DNA from: Bryum argenteum
Taxonomy: Eukaryota; Streptophyta; Bryopsida; Bryales; Bryaceae
Reading direction: 5' to 3'
Assembly: GCA_037043015.1 (NCBI GenBank)
Contig: CM073321.1
Coordinates: forward strand, 21,139,001 to 21,203,000
Length of the DNA: 64,000 nt
Positions 35,101 to 46,260 of the stretch are shown in pieces (the first letter of the stretch is position 1; every line of letters starts with the position of its first letter). Position numbers and translations under genes: made by a program. A model generated the notes under the pieces. The model saw nothing but the letters and a program-made list of their open reading frames with translations. It had not been told where the DNA came from and did not search any database.

Positions 35101-37380
35101 AACCCGCACATTAGCGGGTTAACCAATAGAGTTCTCTTCATCCGTCTTCTCCTGAAGCCCCATCACTTGATTGGTGCCCCAAATCCAGTAAAGCCTGTCT
35201 CCACTGTTAGATACAAGGTGTATTACTTGTTTCCTAGTTGAATAACTGGCTTTTTTTCTGGTAGTGTATCTGCACATAGAAATGAATTTTTGCACGCTTG
35301 AAACAAAATGAATCTTAAGAATGTATGAGAAGAAGGTTATGAAACGGAAACACACCTGAATACCAATCGATTCCCTGTCTCTATGCCACTTGCAATTTAC
35401 TCCACTTAAGAGCCTTTAAGGAACTTGAGCTCACATTGGGCCCGAGGTAGTTCTCGAAGGCCTTATCCCAAAGAATAAGCCTCCATTTCTCTACGTAGTC
35501 TGAAGGCTTGAGAATGTTGTCATTCCAAGTAATGAGGAAATGTTTTTGTAAATTTATAGTGCCATGGTTTTCTTCAAGTTTTTCTGTCAAGTATTTGGCC
35601 AGCTACAAGTGGATAATAGAAGTTAGAACACAAATTTTAAATATGAATGTGGATTTGAGAACTTGAGAACGTTGATGTGGTTGCCTGTGCCCATAGATAA
35701 GCGCAGTTAAGCCAGACACCTAGAGGTTTATTCTGCACGTGTACAGGGAAGTAGTTGGCCTCGCAAACCTCCATCGAGGAATTCCACCATTGAACCCATT
35801 GCGTCCTAAAATGCTTGTAGCAATTCGTCGTTGCTATCAAGTACAAGCGGTCTAAAGTGAATTCTGGAGTCAGGTTATTGCTGTAGTGCGAGTATATCTG
35901 CAAAGGCGATGCACCATGAAGAATGTGAGTGACAAAAAAATAATTAGTGTTTGGATTTCAAATAAACTTGAATGGCATACTTCTTTGGCCCAATTGCCCC
36001 CGAGGTCTTTGTTCGCAACGCCCAACATCTTATCGAATTCTTTCGAGCGAATTTTTTTTATTTCCAATTTTCTGGCATTGTCCATGGCAGTCCAAACTCC
36101 GGTTGCAGTGCGCTTGTCAATGGGAGTCTCGGCGTTGTATTCTGCTTCTGCCTCGTCTGATGCCTTTGCAATTTTCCTCTACAACAAACATATATGATAA
36201 ATATGAGCAAAATATTAATCGATTTAAATACAATAAGAGAAAGATACGGAAGAATCACAAATGTACCGCGAAGAGGAACTTCACGAACACGTTTACCGCG
36301 AGTGGGTACCATTTGTCCTTTTTCTTCTCCTTCACTCTTTCGGAAGTCTTGTAATCCTCTTTGCTGATTAGGTCTTTGAAATCTGTGAGCTTAAGTTTCC
36401 CGAATTTCCGCATTCGTTGGAGCTACGAGCAGAAGTTATCTTCGACATGCGTGTTTTCTGTAGACCTGTTCACAGCATTGAGTGAGACAAACATTGTATG
36501 TAGTAAAAGTGATAAAATTAAAAATATGAAACTTTGAGAAACTCACTTGTTAATATCGGCCATCACATTTAGAAGCACGTTATTTTCTTGTCGTCCGTCA
36601 AGAATAATGCAATCTACAGAAATGTACCATGGCCTTTCATCAGGATGGTACTGCTAAATGTGCCTCCTCCATGCCATCACTCAATGATTTCCTTCATATA
36701 CATAGAAATACTTGTCGCTAAACTGATGGAGGTCCGGATCAGCCATCAAGATCTCTTCAAAGTCGTCATCAACTGCTTTCCAATGAGGGTTTTTCCGAAA
36801 AATTTCAGTCAGTTTTACATAACACAACTTCGCCTTGGTAGAGTAGAGGGAAGCGTAGAACACACGATCACCCTCCCGATACCCCATATTAAACTCTTTC
36901 ATGAGTTTGTCGACGTCAAGGTCAATGATCGGTCGCACCTTTGGATGAGCTTTTAATCGGCACAAAGGAATGTTGAAGCGTGATTTGTTTACCAGTTTGT
37001 TCCAAAGCCGGTTGATGACATGGATGTGCTCGCCTTTGTGCAATTGTCTCATCTCTTCTCCGATCCATCTGGCGTCCTTGTCCTTAAGATGGTTTGGCAT
37101 TTTGAGGCCCTCCACGTCATCTGAATCTGGCAGAGAAGCCCCATCACCACATTCAACAGTAGTATCTTCGTTTTGTGAGCGCTCTTGAGTTGGCACCTAA
37201 GAGGAAAGTGGCTAAATTAGTAGTGACTCAAAATCCCCGAAGTCATTGTCACTAGTGGGAATTTCTAGAGTCTCGCCACTTGGAAGTATCTTCTCATTGT
37301 CGGGGGAGTGGAGAAATGGTGCAGTCGGCGATGGCGGTTCACGAGCGGCCTCTTCATTGAATTGAGAATCGTCTAGAACT
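32188..37380 (-). pseudogene. ParB-like / DNA-methyltransferase-fold family gene, copy 2
   Basis: A many-exon minus-strand gene. An acidic exon (about 37372-37205) leads to 37196-36547, which ends DKYFYVYEGNH...VMAWRRHI and then WYISVDCIILDGRQE; the GNHxxxAW box and following beta-strand resemble a ParB/sulfiredoxin-type fold. Exons 36465-36267, 36178-35981, 35897-35720, about 35602-35370 and about 35210-35118 encode helical, Trp-rich sequence (for example YLIATTNCYKHFRTQWVQWW). The exons at about 34250-33600, 33500-33135, 33066-32785, 32730-32509 and 32430-32188 form a methyltransferase-like half: GIDLMYGDVPEHLP at the catalytic (D/N)PPY position, ILVMHPKDRR, CFVDSFTDEQEIVFDS, then GASVIACAQSNRHLIAVEAD (motif I and following strands). 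Both catalytic and SAM-binding boxes are degenerate. A few in-frame stops are present. The 34.3-35.1 kb part is unclear, and a plus-strand open frame (34497-34781) there is unexplained. Fold calls are inference. Confidence 0.55.
35100..35124. repeat. Small hairpin AACCCGC/GCGGGTT
   Basis: Seven-base perfect arms surround a six-base loop at a predicted exon-intron edge of the minus-strand gene. The role is unknown and it could be chance. Confidence 0.4.
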
Positions 37381-37399
37381 CACATCTGTTAATTTTAAA

Positions 37400-38096
37400 T
37401 AGCGAATTGAGATAGAAATATGAATTAAAAGTGGATCCGGCAAAATAACATAAAACAGATTATCACAATACAATAGCATGGATCCGACGAGCCTTGACGT
37501 TTGCAGAATATTAATTTTGGTATGCCTTTCTTGCAATTAAGGCACCATCAACCTCATGAGAGAGACAAACCGAGAAAGCAAGAGTACTCAATGGAAGAGA
37601 GGAAATTGCCCTTACAACACGCCGACTCTCTACTACAATATATACACGAGCACACAAAGGTAAGATGTCAATTTCACAATCCGATTCCTCCTCAACGATT
37701 CTCTTCTGCTCCATGTCAGTGATCTGCACAATAAAACCTATAGCAAGTCAATATAAACATTTCACAAGGAAATGGGTATCGCGTGAGTAGAACATCATAT
37801 TACATTAAAAAGAAGAGACATTTGAAGGAGAAACCAAGAATACCAACTGTAATCAGATGAGGGTGAGCCATTTTGAGATTCGAATCACTAATTTCCCTAC
37901 ACTCAACCCACACCGGAAAGCAATCACATCGGAATACCATTGACAAGTACCGGCAATCAGCATGAGCCTTACAACAATCAACTAAGAAAGGATGACGAAT
38001 TTGGCACCAAAAGCGACTCAGAAAGTTAGTTTAAAGAATCATCCCACGTTTACATGCAAACAACTTCAAATACCATAACCTGCAGTTAGATACCTT
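37400..38096. other. Non-coding interval
   Basis: No supported gene, only short open frames without motifs. Confidence 0.4.
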
Positions 38097-39330
38097 GATT
38101 TTGAAATGAGGATCCCGATGAGCGCAGGCTGGAGGCCAGTTCGGAAGGTCCGAAATGATGATCCCGATGAGAGCAGGCTGGAGGCCAAATCGGAAGGAGG
38201 AACTTCCAGATTCGTCGCCGCAACTTCTAGGGCCATTTCAAAAAAACATTTGCGTTCTAAAAAAATCATTCTCATACAAATCCTGCGCACGAAAAACAAA
38301 ATTTGGGAACCCACAAATATCTAGAGCCCTTACCGAACTATGGCAAAAGTAACCACCTGATATCGAAATGAGGATCCTGATTAGAGCAGGCAGGAGGCTA
38401 GTTTGGAAGGTCCGAAATGAGGATCCCGACGAGCGCAGGTTGAAGGCTAGTTTGGAAGGAAGAACTTCCGGATTCCACGCCGCAAGTTTATGGGCCATCT
38501 GAAAAAAACATTTCCGATCTAGGAAAAACATTCTCATACAGATCCCGCGGTGGAGAAACAAAATTCAGGAACCCACAAAATATCTAGAGTCCTCACCAAA
38601 CTGCGGCAGATGGAACCACATGATTTCGAAATGAATATGGATGCTAGAGGCCTATTTCAAAGGTCCAAAATGAGGATCTAGATGAGCGCAGGCTGGAAGC
38701 CAGTTTGAAAGGTCCAAAATGATGATCGCGATGGTAGCAGGCTCCAGGCTAAATCAGAAGAAGGAACTTCCAGATTTGACCCCGCAAGTTCTAGGGCTAT
38801 TTTACAAAAAAGCTTGCGATCTAAAAAAACCATTTTTATACACATCCCGCGTAGGAAAAACAAAATTCGGGAACCGACAAATATCTAGAGTCTCCACCAA
38901 ACTTCAGTCGAAGGAACCACTTGATATCGAAATGAGGATCCCGATTAGCGCAGGCTGGAGGCCAGTTCAGAAGGTCCGAAATGAGGATTCCGATGAGCGC
39001 GGGCTGGAGGCCAATTCGGAAGGAGGAACTTCCAGATTTGACACCGCAAGTTATAGGGCCCTTTAAAAGAACATTTGCAATCTTAAAAAACCCTTTCTTA
39101 TACAGATCCCGCGCAGGAAAAACAAAATTCGGGAACCCACAAATATCTAGAGTCCTCACCGAACTGCGGTAGAAGAGACCACGTTATTTCGAAATTAAGA
39201 TCCCGATGAGCGGATGCTGGAGGCCAGTTCGGAAGGTTTAAAATGAGGATCTCGATGAGAGCAGGCTGGAGGCGTGTTCGGAAGGAGGAACGTCCAGATT
39301 CAACGCCGCAAGTTAGAACGATGTTTAAAA
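38097..39330. repeat. Satellite of about 265 bp, five copies, with an internal 49-bp duplication
   Basis: Units begin near 38103, 38365, 38638, 38929 and 39191 (period 262, 273, 291, 262), each with GAAATGAGGATCCCGATGAG and, exactly 49 bases later in most copies, a second version of the same block. Each unit then runs through GGAGGAACTTCCAGATT, GCCGCAAGTT, a purine-rich stretch, ACAAAATTCGGGAACCCACA and AATATCTAGAGTCCTCACC. Copies differ by several percent and by small indels. The structure is a higher-order satellite: a short duplicated block inside a longer tandem unit. Confidence 0.92.
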
Positions 39331-39634
39331 GCTTTAGGGATGGAGGGAGACTTGGCAAACGTGGCCAATCACTTCTTGTAGGTTGTTGTTTATCGCGCGG
39401 TGGCCGCAGTTTGTTTGACTTCTCATTCACAATTCATTCAAATACAACTCAGAATTGGTGTATGGTATTCAACAAGCAGTAATCACTAAGCTCTCTTTCC
39501 CATGGACCACAAGGCTATTCTCGAGTAAAGAATCGTTCGACCTATGCACGCGTCTTCATAGGTTCAGCGAGAGAATTCTTCAAATTCCTGTTTATCTCAA
39601 AATAACAGCTTGATTCGGAAGATGCTCGACTTAC

Positions 39635-39914
39635 TGCTTCGAGCTCAACATTGAAACTTTGCGTGCCTCCCTCCAGGATGGTGATCTCTTTTGCAACCCT
39701 TCTCGCCATTTCTTGGTGTTCTCTGTTTGAAAATTCTTTGTGCGAAAACAAATAGGAGTGTACAAACAACTAATCTCACTAATAAAGACCTCATTCCTTC
39801 AACCTGCCGTTGGATTTGTCTAATTCTGGCTAAATTCATGTCCCCTTTTCCCACAATGTTGTTTAGGGTTTTCAGTGTCATTTGAATCGCCTGGTAGGGC
39901 TCTGCCACCAACAC
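39635..39914 (-). CDS. Two-exon coding fragment, helical, unrecognised
   Basis: Exon 39914(or higher)-39790 encodes YQAIQMTLKTLNNIVGKGD and MNLARIRQIQRQVEGM and closes at ATGAG|gtcttt. Exon 39722-39635 opens after caaacag and encodes REHQEMARRVAKEITILEGG and TQSFNVELEA, closing at GCA|gtaagt. Phase is kept across the junction, which supports a real gene. The sequence is helical and charged, as in a coiled-coil protein, with no motif I can name. Neither the 5' start nor the 3' end was found: the GC-rich minisatellite lies upstream and the satellite downstream, so the gene may have been cut by repeats. Confidence 0.45.
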
Positions 39915-39959
39915 GACCTATCGGCCCGGAAGGGCACCACCACGACCCTGCAGAACCTC

Positions 39960-40075
39960 GACCCGACACCATCACCTGCAGGGCAGGGCACCGCCAACGG
40001 TACCAGCACCTGCAGGGCACAACACCGCCGACGGTATCAGCACCAGCGGGGCACGGCACCGCCACCGCGCACGGC
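39960..40075. repeat. 34-bp GC-rich minisatellite, about three copies
   Basis: ACCTGCAGGGCA and variants recur at about 39974, 40008 and 40042 with CACCGCC and ACGGTA(C/T)CAGC between them. An open frame through it on each strand follows from the repeat and is not called. Confidence 0.7.
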
Positions 40076-40089
40076 TCTGGCATCAAGGT

Positions 40090-40705
40090 AAGTCACAACA
40101 ACCTAAGTCCCCTTTTATTCCCTCTTAAAAAATCAAATTCTCTACATGAGTTGTATAACCATGTTTGGGAAATTTACTATAGAGGGACACCTATATTTTT
40201 TAACATGTGTTACACGTTAAAACTCACAAAATGTTGCAAAAAGGGAATGGGAAATGGTTCTATTGTTGCTTCATTAACGACAATGAGGTATGTACTAACT
40301 ACAATTTGCTAATATACCAATCTTCTTCACAATAAATCCAAATTTTTTATATGAAAATTAAACAAATATAACTATTTGTTTCATTTCCTGCCATAATTAT
40401 ACGTTTCTTTCCTCTCTCTATCATAGATTATGGTGTTTCCTCAAATGAACATTCCCAACCATGCAGTCGTGGAAAACCGTTTTAACATTCACATGGCGAT
40501 CATGTGATACTCGTCTATATTTTGCCATGAAAGCCTCGGATTCACATCATTGTCTTACATTTGTATATGGATATTACGTATAATTCATATAACTATCAAA
40601 ACAATATTTGCACTATAAAATCACTATAACATATATTACTCATTCATGCGTCCATATATATCATGAAACCCTATAAAATATACTCCAATAAATACATATC
40701 AAAAG
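40090..40705. other. AT-rich non-coding interval
   Basis: Nothing recognisable on either strand. Confidence 0.5.
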
Positions 40706-40711
40706 TCAAAA

Positions 40712-41473
40712 CTACATCAAATTGAAGAGTAAATTATCGTTGATTTTACACTTAACCAACCCTAGGTCCTCCCAGTAAACTAGGAAGTAGGGTTTCTCAA
40801 GTACCTCCTCTAATTCTTCGGCACTCGTCTCAAATCCATTCGCCATATCATTCTGTGTCCCCTGATGAAAAGAGGCTTCTGCTCTCTTGCCCATATTAGT
40901 CACTCTTTTCTCCTCAAAGATTGCTGCTCCATCTCCTGATCGATCGTCTTCCTCTTCCAATCCTCTGCGATCCTGAAGACAACACATGCTAATATTAATT
41001 CATATACTTATTTGGGAATATTTTGACCTTTACGAATATCCGCATATTCGTAACAAACACTAATTTATTACCTCATATTTAGAGTCCACACCTCCATCAT
41101 CATCCCCATACACGCAAACAGTCTCGCTAGACGTCGTGAACAACCTTCTACGCCCTTTCTCCTCCTCTTCTTCAGCTTCCTCCATCCCGACACACTCCGG
41201 GACAGTGTCGAGGTTGAGTGGTCGCATCTGAATTTTCCGCTTGAATGGCGGTAGCACATCATCGTCTATCAATATATCGTGCGCGTCAGGCTCCCGATCA
41301 TCGCCGCTAGAGCTTGTCTCATCCCGCTTCCGCAAAGCGCTACGCTTGAGTGCTTTAGAATTACTAAATTTCATACCACCCCTCCGCTTCTTCTTTTTTT
41401 GACTCATTTCCTTTCCTCTCTCACTACCGCTAGTGGTTTTGTCCATGCTGCTTGTTTGGAGATAAATTATCAC
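40712..41473 (-). CDS. Small two-exon gene, probable nuclear protein of unknown function
   Basis: Exon 1 (41473 or 41446 down to 41072) closes at TATGAG|gtaata; exon 2 (40972-40712) opens after gtcttcag and keeps frame to a stop. The protein of about 210-220 residues starts MDKTTSGSERGKEMS (second ATG) and has a strongly basic segment KKKKRRGGMKF with KRSALRKRDE, then acidic runs EEAEEEEEKGRRR and DDDGG, and ends in a helical stretch ELEEVLEKPYFLVYWEDLG. The lysine/arginine cluster suggests a nuclear localisation signal. No domain is recognised. There are no stops inside and both splice sites are canonical, so the gene may be intact. The choice between the ATGs at 41473 and 41446 is open. Confidence 0.55.
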
Positions 41474-41579
41474 TTGATCGACCTTACAAGTCCAAGAGTT
41501 CTCACTGCAAATGAAGAGGTCGAACTACGGGTTTCAACTCCATTATATCAGTTTTCATATGCGGCTTACAAACCCTAAT

Positions 41580-41964
41580 CAGCCAACGCGTATTTCCTAA
41601 CATCCCGCTATGAGCGTGTCTGATAATCCAAAATAAGCTAACTTTTGAACGCATCTATTATCCAACTATATCTCTGACAATGACTTTCGCCGTCACTTTA
41701 CCTTCAACACCAACTTATTTTATTGAGGGATCTAATATTTTTAATTGTGACTACTTAATGCAATTATGTCAGTCCAGATCATGATGCTCACGATTACCAA
41801 TATTGGCTATCCGTACATTTTATTATAAGAAATTACGTCTCGTAAGTATTCAATACGTATGTAAACACCCTACTCCATTATTTCCTATTTGAACATTCGA
41901 ATTGCACCTAAGACTCTCTTTCTCCGCGCACTTGTTGATGTTGTCTTTGTCGCCTGCGTCTATC
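41580..41964. other. Intergenic sequence
   Basis: Divergent gap between the minus-strand small gene and the plus-strand transposase gene. Nothing recognisable; no long terminal inverted repeat for the transposon was found. Confidence 0.4.
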
Positions 41965-44430
41965 ATGGCATCCTCTGCTCTGCTACCTCCCGCTGCGGAC
42001 GTCATTGCCATTAGGTCTGAAGACTTAAGTCCTCCCATCTGCATTCCTCCGAGGATGGATGGAGTGACAGAAGTCATTCTGTTTTGGCTAGTAATTCGTT
42101 TTGGGTTTGATGAGTCCTCTCTCTGGTTAGAGAATCAAGTCTTAGATCCTAACACTAATCTTGTTGAGTATTCTCTCCTTGTCGAACCAGTTGCCCTAGA
42201 GAGTAACTGTAAAATGTATAAGCTACAGCCAGGACAATATCGACTGTTCGGCTTGACAGAGTCCGTCATGAACGCCTCCACCATCCTCCTCACTCCTCAT
42301 AGTTCTTCTACCATCTCCACAGTTGTTCCAGTTCTTGCTCGTGTTAAGGTCGAACCCCGACTCGAAGTCCGAATTGATATTTTTGATTCATCCGGCGATA
42401 AAAGAAAAGCGTCCATCCAGTTTCGTCGACTATCATCGAATCTCCCTCCCTCCTCATCTGGTTCTGAACACAGTCTCAGAACCACCCCTTCTTCTCTTCC
42501 CGCGTCCAAAGTCGTGAAACCTAAAACATTCTTTCATTGCTCCGTAGACTAGGTAGTATGTCTCGCAACAAAACTATACTCAAAAAATTTGATTTTCCAT
42601 TCTATTTGTACTCACAACGTCTCATTCCTGCCTCCCATTTTCAATAGTGATGTCCTATACATTCTCCCTCGTGTTCTACCAACTACTGCTGTCAAGGTAG
42701 CCAAATCTATGGAGGGGATGGACAAAAGATACGACGGTCATGTGTGGACTAGGACAATGACTACTAACATCAGTAACAACCTCGGTTTGTCTTTCTGCTA
42801 CTCTAACTGTGTAGGTCATCTTCAATGCCACAATAAGAACTACGGCTTCTTGCTACGACCCGACCGGAGAGCACAAGTGAATGAGGTGGAGTTCTAGGGC
42901 TTTACGAAGGACCCCTTCTTTGTGAGCCACGAGCCTCCTCCTTCTTCAACACTGGTTTGTAAGATCTGCAAAGAACCTCCCGTTTGTGTTGCTCTATGCC
43001 CTTCTAAAATATTTTACGTATTCGGAGAGGAGAGTCAAGAGCGGGCGTGTGTGCATATCGGTACCCACAAACATCTTGTCAAGGTCGGAGACTACAGATG
43101 TGCACGTAAAATAATTGATGAGTTAATAGAGGAGCACGTAGAGCGTAACCCACAAGCTACCCCGTCCAAAATAGTCATGGAGGCAAGCAAGTATCCTCCA
43201 AGCTCACTCTCCAGGAGCTAGAACATATCTTCGATGAGTGTAAAGAGCTGAACTCTCCGAGTGTCAGGAATCGTATTACCACTTTTAAGCACTTACGCAG
43301 ATACAGTGTTCTTAATGGGATCACCAAGCTTCGAGGCCTCAACAAGTGGGCTTACATCCAACGTAACCATTTCCCGGGCCAAGGAGATGAAAGTGATGAA
43401 GTTTTCATCTTCAAGATGTCCAAGGTCGGCCCCGAAAGCGATGTTGACCTTGTTCGCCGTATGCAGCCCCGAGGCGACCTATCCCACTCGTGGATGATGT
43501 TCGACCACGTCAAGCGTGTTAAGAAATGGACCACCATGGCGTGCCACGTTTATGACTCAAAAATCTGCAGCATTCTAACTATTGCATGCTGTGATTTCCA
43601 GTCTGGAGACGGAGAAGCTCAAATTGTCTTTTAAAAGAACTTCAACCACGTCATGGACAGGAACGGAGTGGAAGCGCCGTAGTTTCAAGGGTTCATGTCC
43701 GACAGTGCGCAAGCCAACTGGAACGCTGTGCGGATCATTTACGGTTGAGGAAACCCTAAAGAACCCATGGATGGCCGCGAGCGGACTTGCTACTTCCATT
43801 GGACGCAATTCCTAGAGAAACACACCAAACAACACATCTTGCACAAGTTGCCGGATCAACATTGACATCTTTATAAGCAATACAAAGATGCATGCACCAT
43901 GGCTGAGGCGGAGACAAGATACTGGGTGATCCGAGCGTGGTGGACGTCGGCGCAGGCCACCTCCGAAGTTGGATTAGGTCACCTCGAACACTAGCTTGCA
44001 TTCTGGCACTTCCAATACAGGCAGTGGAGTGGCTTCATGGAACTGGTGAGTCCGCAGTCACTGTAGCTTTTATGTCTAGTAAATCCGTAAAGCATATCTA
44101 CTTTTTTATTAGAGAATATTCTACTTTTTTGAACTTTTACATTAACAACTATTTAAATTAATAAAAAGTAAAAAAAACATAGCTATTTTTAGATCAAACT
44201 TGGGGCGCCGCAAGTTTAACCCGCTCTAGATATTGTGGTCAACTTTTGTTGTTACTAAGTCAAATGTCTTTGCACCTTGCAGGAAAATAAATATTCTGCA
44301 GATGAGGTGGCGGAGATGCCTTCATGTAACCTTGCGGAATCTATCCAAAACAAATGGCATCGTATGTCAATGAATATACCTTTGAGGATATGTGGGACAG
44401 TATTATATTCATACTTGAATACTATACCGA
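41965..44430 (+). pseudogene. Mutator-like (MULE) transposase gene A, decayed
   Basis: Starts MASSALLPPAADVIAIR at 41965. About residue 250 a DKRYDGHVWTRTMT block with CYSNCVGHLQC (42715-42850) looks like a WRKY/GCM1-type zinc finger, the DNA-binding module of many MULEs. A second Cys/His block follows: CKICKEPPVC...ACVHIGTHKHLV (42955-43080). The catalytic part (about 43400-44040) has HVYDSKICSILTIACCDFQS, then FMSDSAQANWNAVRIIYG (second catalytic Asp region), CYFHWTQFLEKHTKQHI and LHLYKQYKDACTMAEAE. A last exon opens at 44281 with MPSCNLAESIQNKWHRMS, after which the frame shifts and similarity ends near 44430. At least four stops or shifts break the frame, so it is dead. The downstream zinc ribbon and SWIM finger seen in copy B are missing here. 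Confidence 0.72.
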
Positions 44431-45118
44431 CATACAAAGTTTACAAACAAAAGACTTTGAGAAGTATATAATAGTTCAGTATATACTAACAGTAGTACAT
44501 ACATGGTAGTCTATATAGTAAATACAGACACTAAATATACAATGATATGTATACATAATGTATAATTCAGATTCAAACATATATTAGTAAGTATATATTA
44601 GAATAGAGGAAGAAGGTGGGGTCTACATTGTAAACAATCCGGTATTCCGGTGCACCTCATAGTACATTATATCCTGTAGAAGGTACTATGTTTTGGACTC
44701 CTACACCGAATGGGTACAATTAATAGTATACATTGTGTACAAATAGTTCAACAAGACACCATCAGAAGTCTACAAGATTAAGGCATGTAATGAGGAGTAC
44801 AATTCAACAGTTCATGCCTATCCAATAGATAGTAGATGTGGTAAACTTTCAGGTTGTAGTTCAGACATGTTCATGTGAAGTACCTTTGTCGTTGAAGGCA
44901 CAAACAACATATACTTCAATCGTGCATTTAGAAGGGATACAATCTACAGGACAGACTTCTATCATAAACCGTAACCTGCATACTGATAGAAATGTAGGTG
45001 TATGTGAAGTTAGATACATACCAGGCTTTCTAAGAGGTAATGTGTTGGGTGATGCTCATATGTCTTCCGCCCCAACCTTTTCTGTGTTACATCCTTTTTG
45101 TTAGGACTTACACGAGTT
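44431..45118. other. AT-rich interval
   Basis: An open frame at 44838-45104 has no recognisable motif. Otherwise nothing. Confidence 0.4.
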
Positions 45119-45349
45119 TCAGAAGTCCACCCACAGGTTGACCAGAGCTTTGCTGTTGTTCAAAATGCCTTCTCGCTTTCTGCGTTCAGCCAGTGTGAAG
45201 ATTGAAGAACCATTTGATTCAAGAGTTTGGCGCCTTTGAATTGCATTGGAGATGTTACTCGCTTTTGTGCCAAATACCCTTGATAATGCTCGAACACTAG
45301 GAACATCTCTACAAACTGCAGCTTTGAGCACTGTTCTCTTCGTTACCAA
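45119..45349 (-). pseudogene. Helix-turn-helix fragment of a transposon-like gene
   Basis: The minus-strand frame reads LKAAVCRDVPSVRALSRVFG and then TKASNISNAIQRRQTLES, a likely helix-turn-helix (AALSRVxGTxxSxISxAIxRR), followed by a charged stretch. I remember similar HTH segments in the N-terminal part of DUF7869-type transposon genes in plants, but no other part of such a gene is next to it. Fragment only. Confidence 0.4.
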
Positions 45350-45960
45350 CTATTGTTTGGAAGTCGGAATATTTAGTAATTCCAATTTGGTTGTGTAGCT
45401 TTGGATGAAGGAATGTTGAGCTTTGGCTTCGAAGGGACAAGAGTAGTAGCTCGACACATGCAACATTAACGCGTTGTTCTGAAGCATTGACTCCAACACG
45501 GCTTTCCGGAACTCAGAACCCCGACTCACACCTTGAAACTCCTCGATGATGAATTGGACTATTTTGTTGGAGACTCAAGAGGTATCTCTTCGCCGAATTT
45601 CACGCGATGGTGCTCCAGGCTCATCAGTTCTGGGGAGCAATCTCGAAGCTTCCTAAATGGAACGTTTCCTTACCCGACATTGTCGCTGACGCTCAACTGC
45701 ACGCTCTCTTGCAAGAACAACATGAGGACGGAGATGCTCTTCTTGTACCGCTTGTGCTCTGTGAGCTAGTCCAAGACGCTTCACTCCAAGGCACCGTCGT
45801 TCATTTTGTTCACTACAAAGTTTCTACAATAAAGAGTCAGATAAGCGATGAAACCAAAAAAATGCAAGGTTACAATCGTCCGACACGATTACAAGAGATA
45901 ACTACAGATGCGAACCGCTAAGTGCAGACCGAAATCCCAATGCAACTACGACTTTACCTT
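45350..45960. other. Unrecognised sequence with overlapping open frames
   Basis: Two overlapping plus-strand frames (45533-45769, 45607-45921) show protein-like composition (FWGAISKLPKWNVSLPDIV) but no family is recognised. Confidence 0.3.
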
Positions 45961-45965
45961 CTAAT

Positions 45966-46260
45966 TTGCACTTGGAGATTACGGTATGTTGTCGAAGCCC
46001 TTCGCAACTTCCCAATGCGCTTCACGTTGAGATTAAAATCTGTTGTCGCAGCTTCCCAATGCACATCACCTGCCAGAGATTTAGGTCCGTTGCCGAAGCC
46101 CTCCGCAGCTTCCCAATGCGCTTCACGTTGAGATTAAGGTTTGTTGAAGCCCTTCGCAGCTTCCCATTCCCAATGCGCTTCACGTCAAGATTAGGTAATG
46201 TTCTGGAACCCCTTCGCAGCTTCCCAATGCCCGCAGCTTCCCAATGCGCTTCAAGCAGAG
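45966..46260. repeat. Degenerate minisatellite CAGCTTCCCAATGCGCTTCA
   Basis: CGCAGCTTCCCAATGCGCTTC and variants recur about six times (near 45990, 46050, 46105, 46160, 46215 and 46235), most followed by ACGTTGAGATTAAG. The spacing of about 55-60 bases is irregular. Confidence 0.75.

Noticed and set aside
37501-37729. Small overlapping frames on both strands as an upstream exon of the 37.4-32.2 kb gene
   Set aside because: No splice continuity with the acidic exon at about 37.3 kb could be shown.
39875-40312. Open frames through the GC-rich block on both strands
   Set aside because: They follow from the 34-base minisatellite, and no splice or domain signal supports them.
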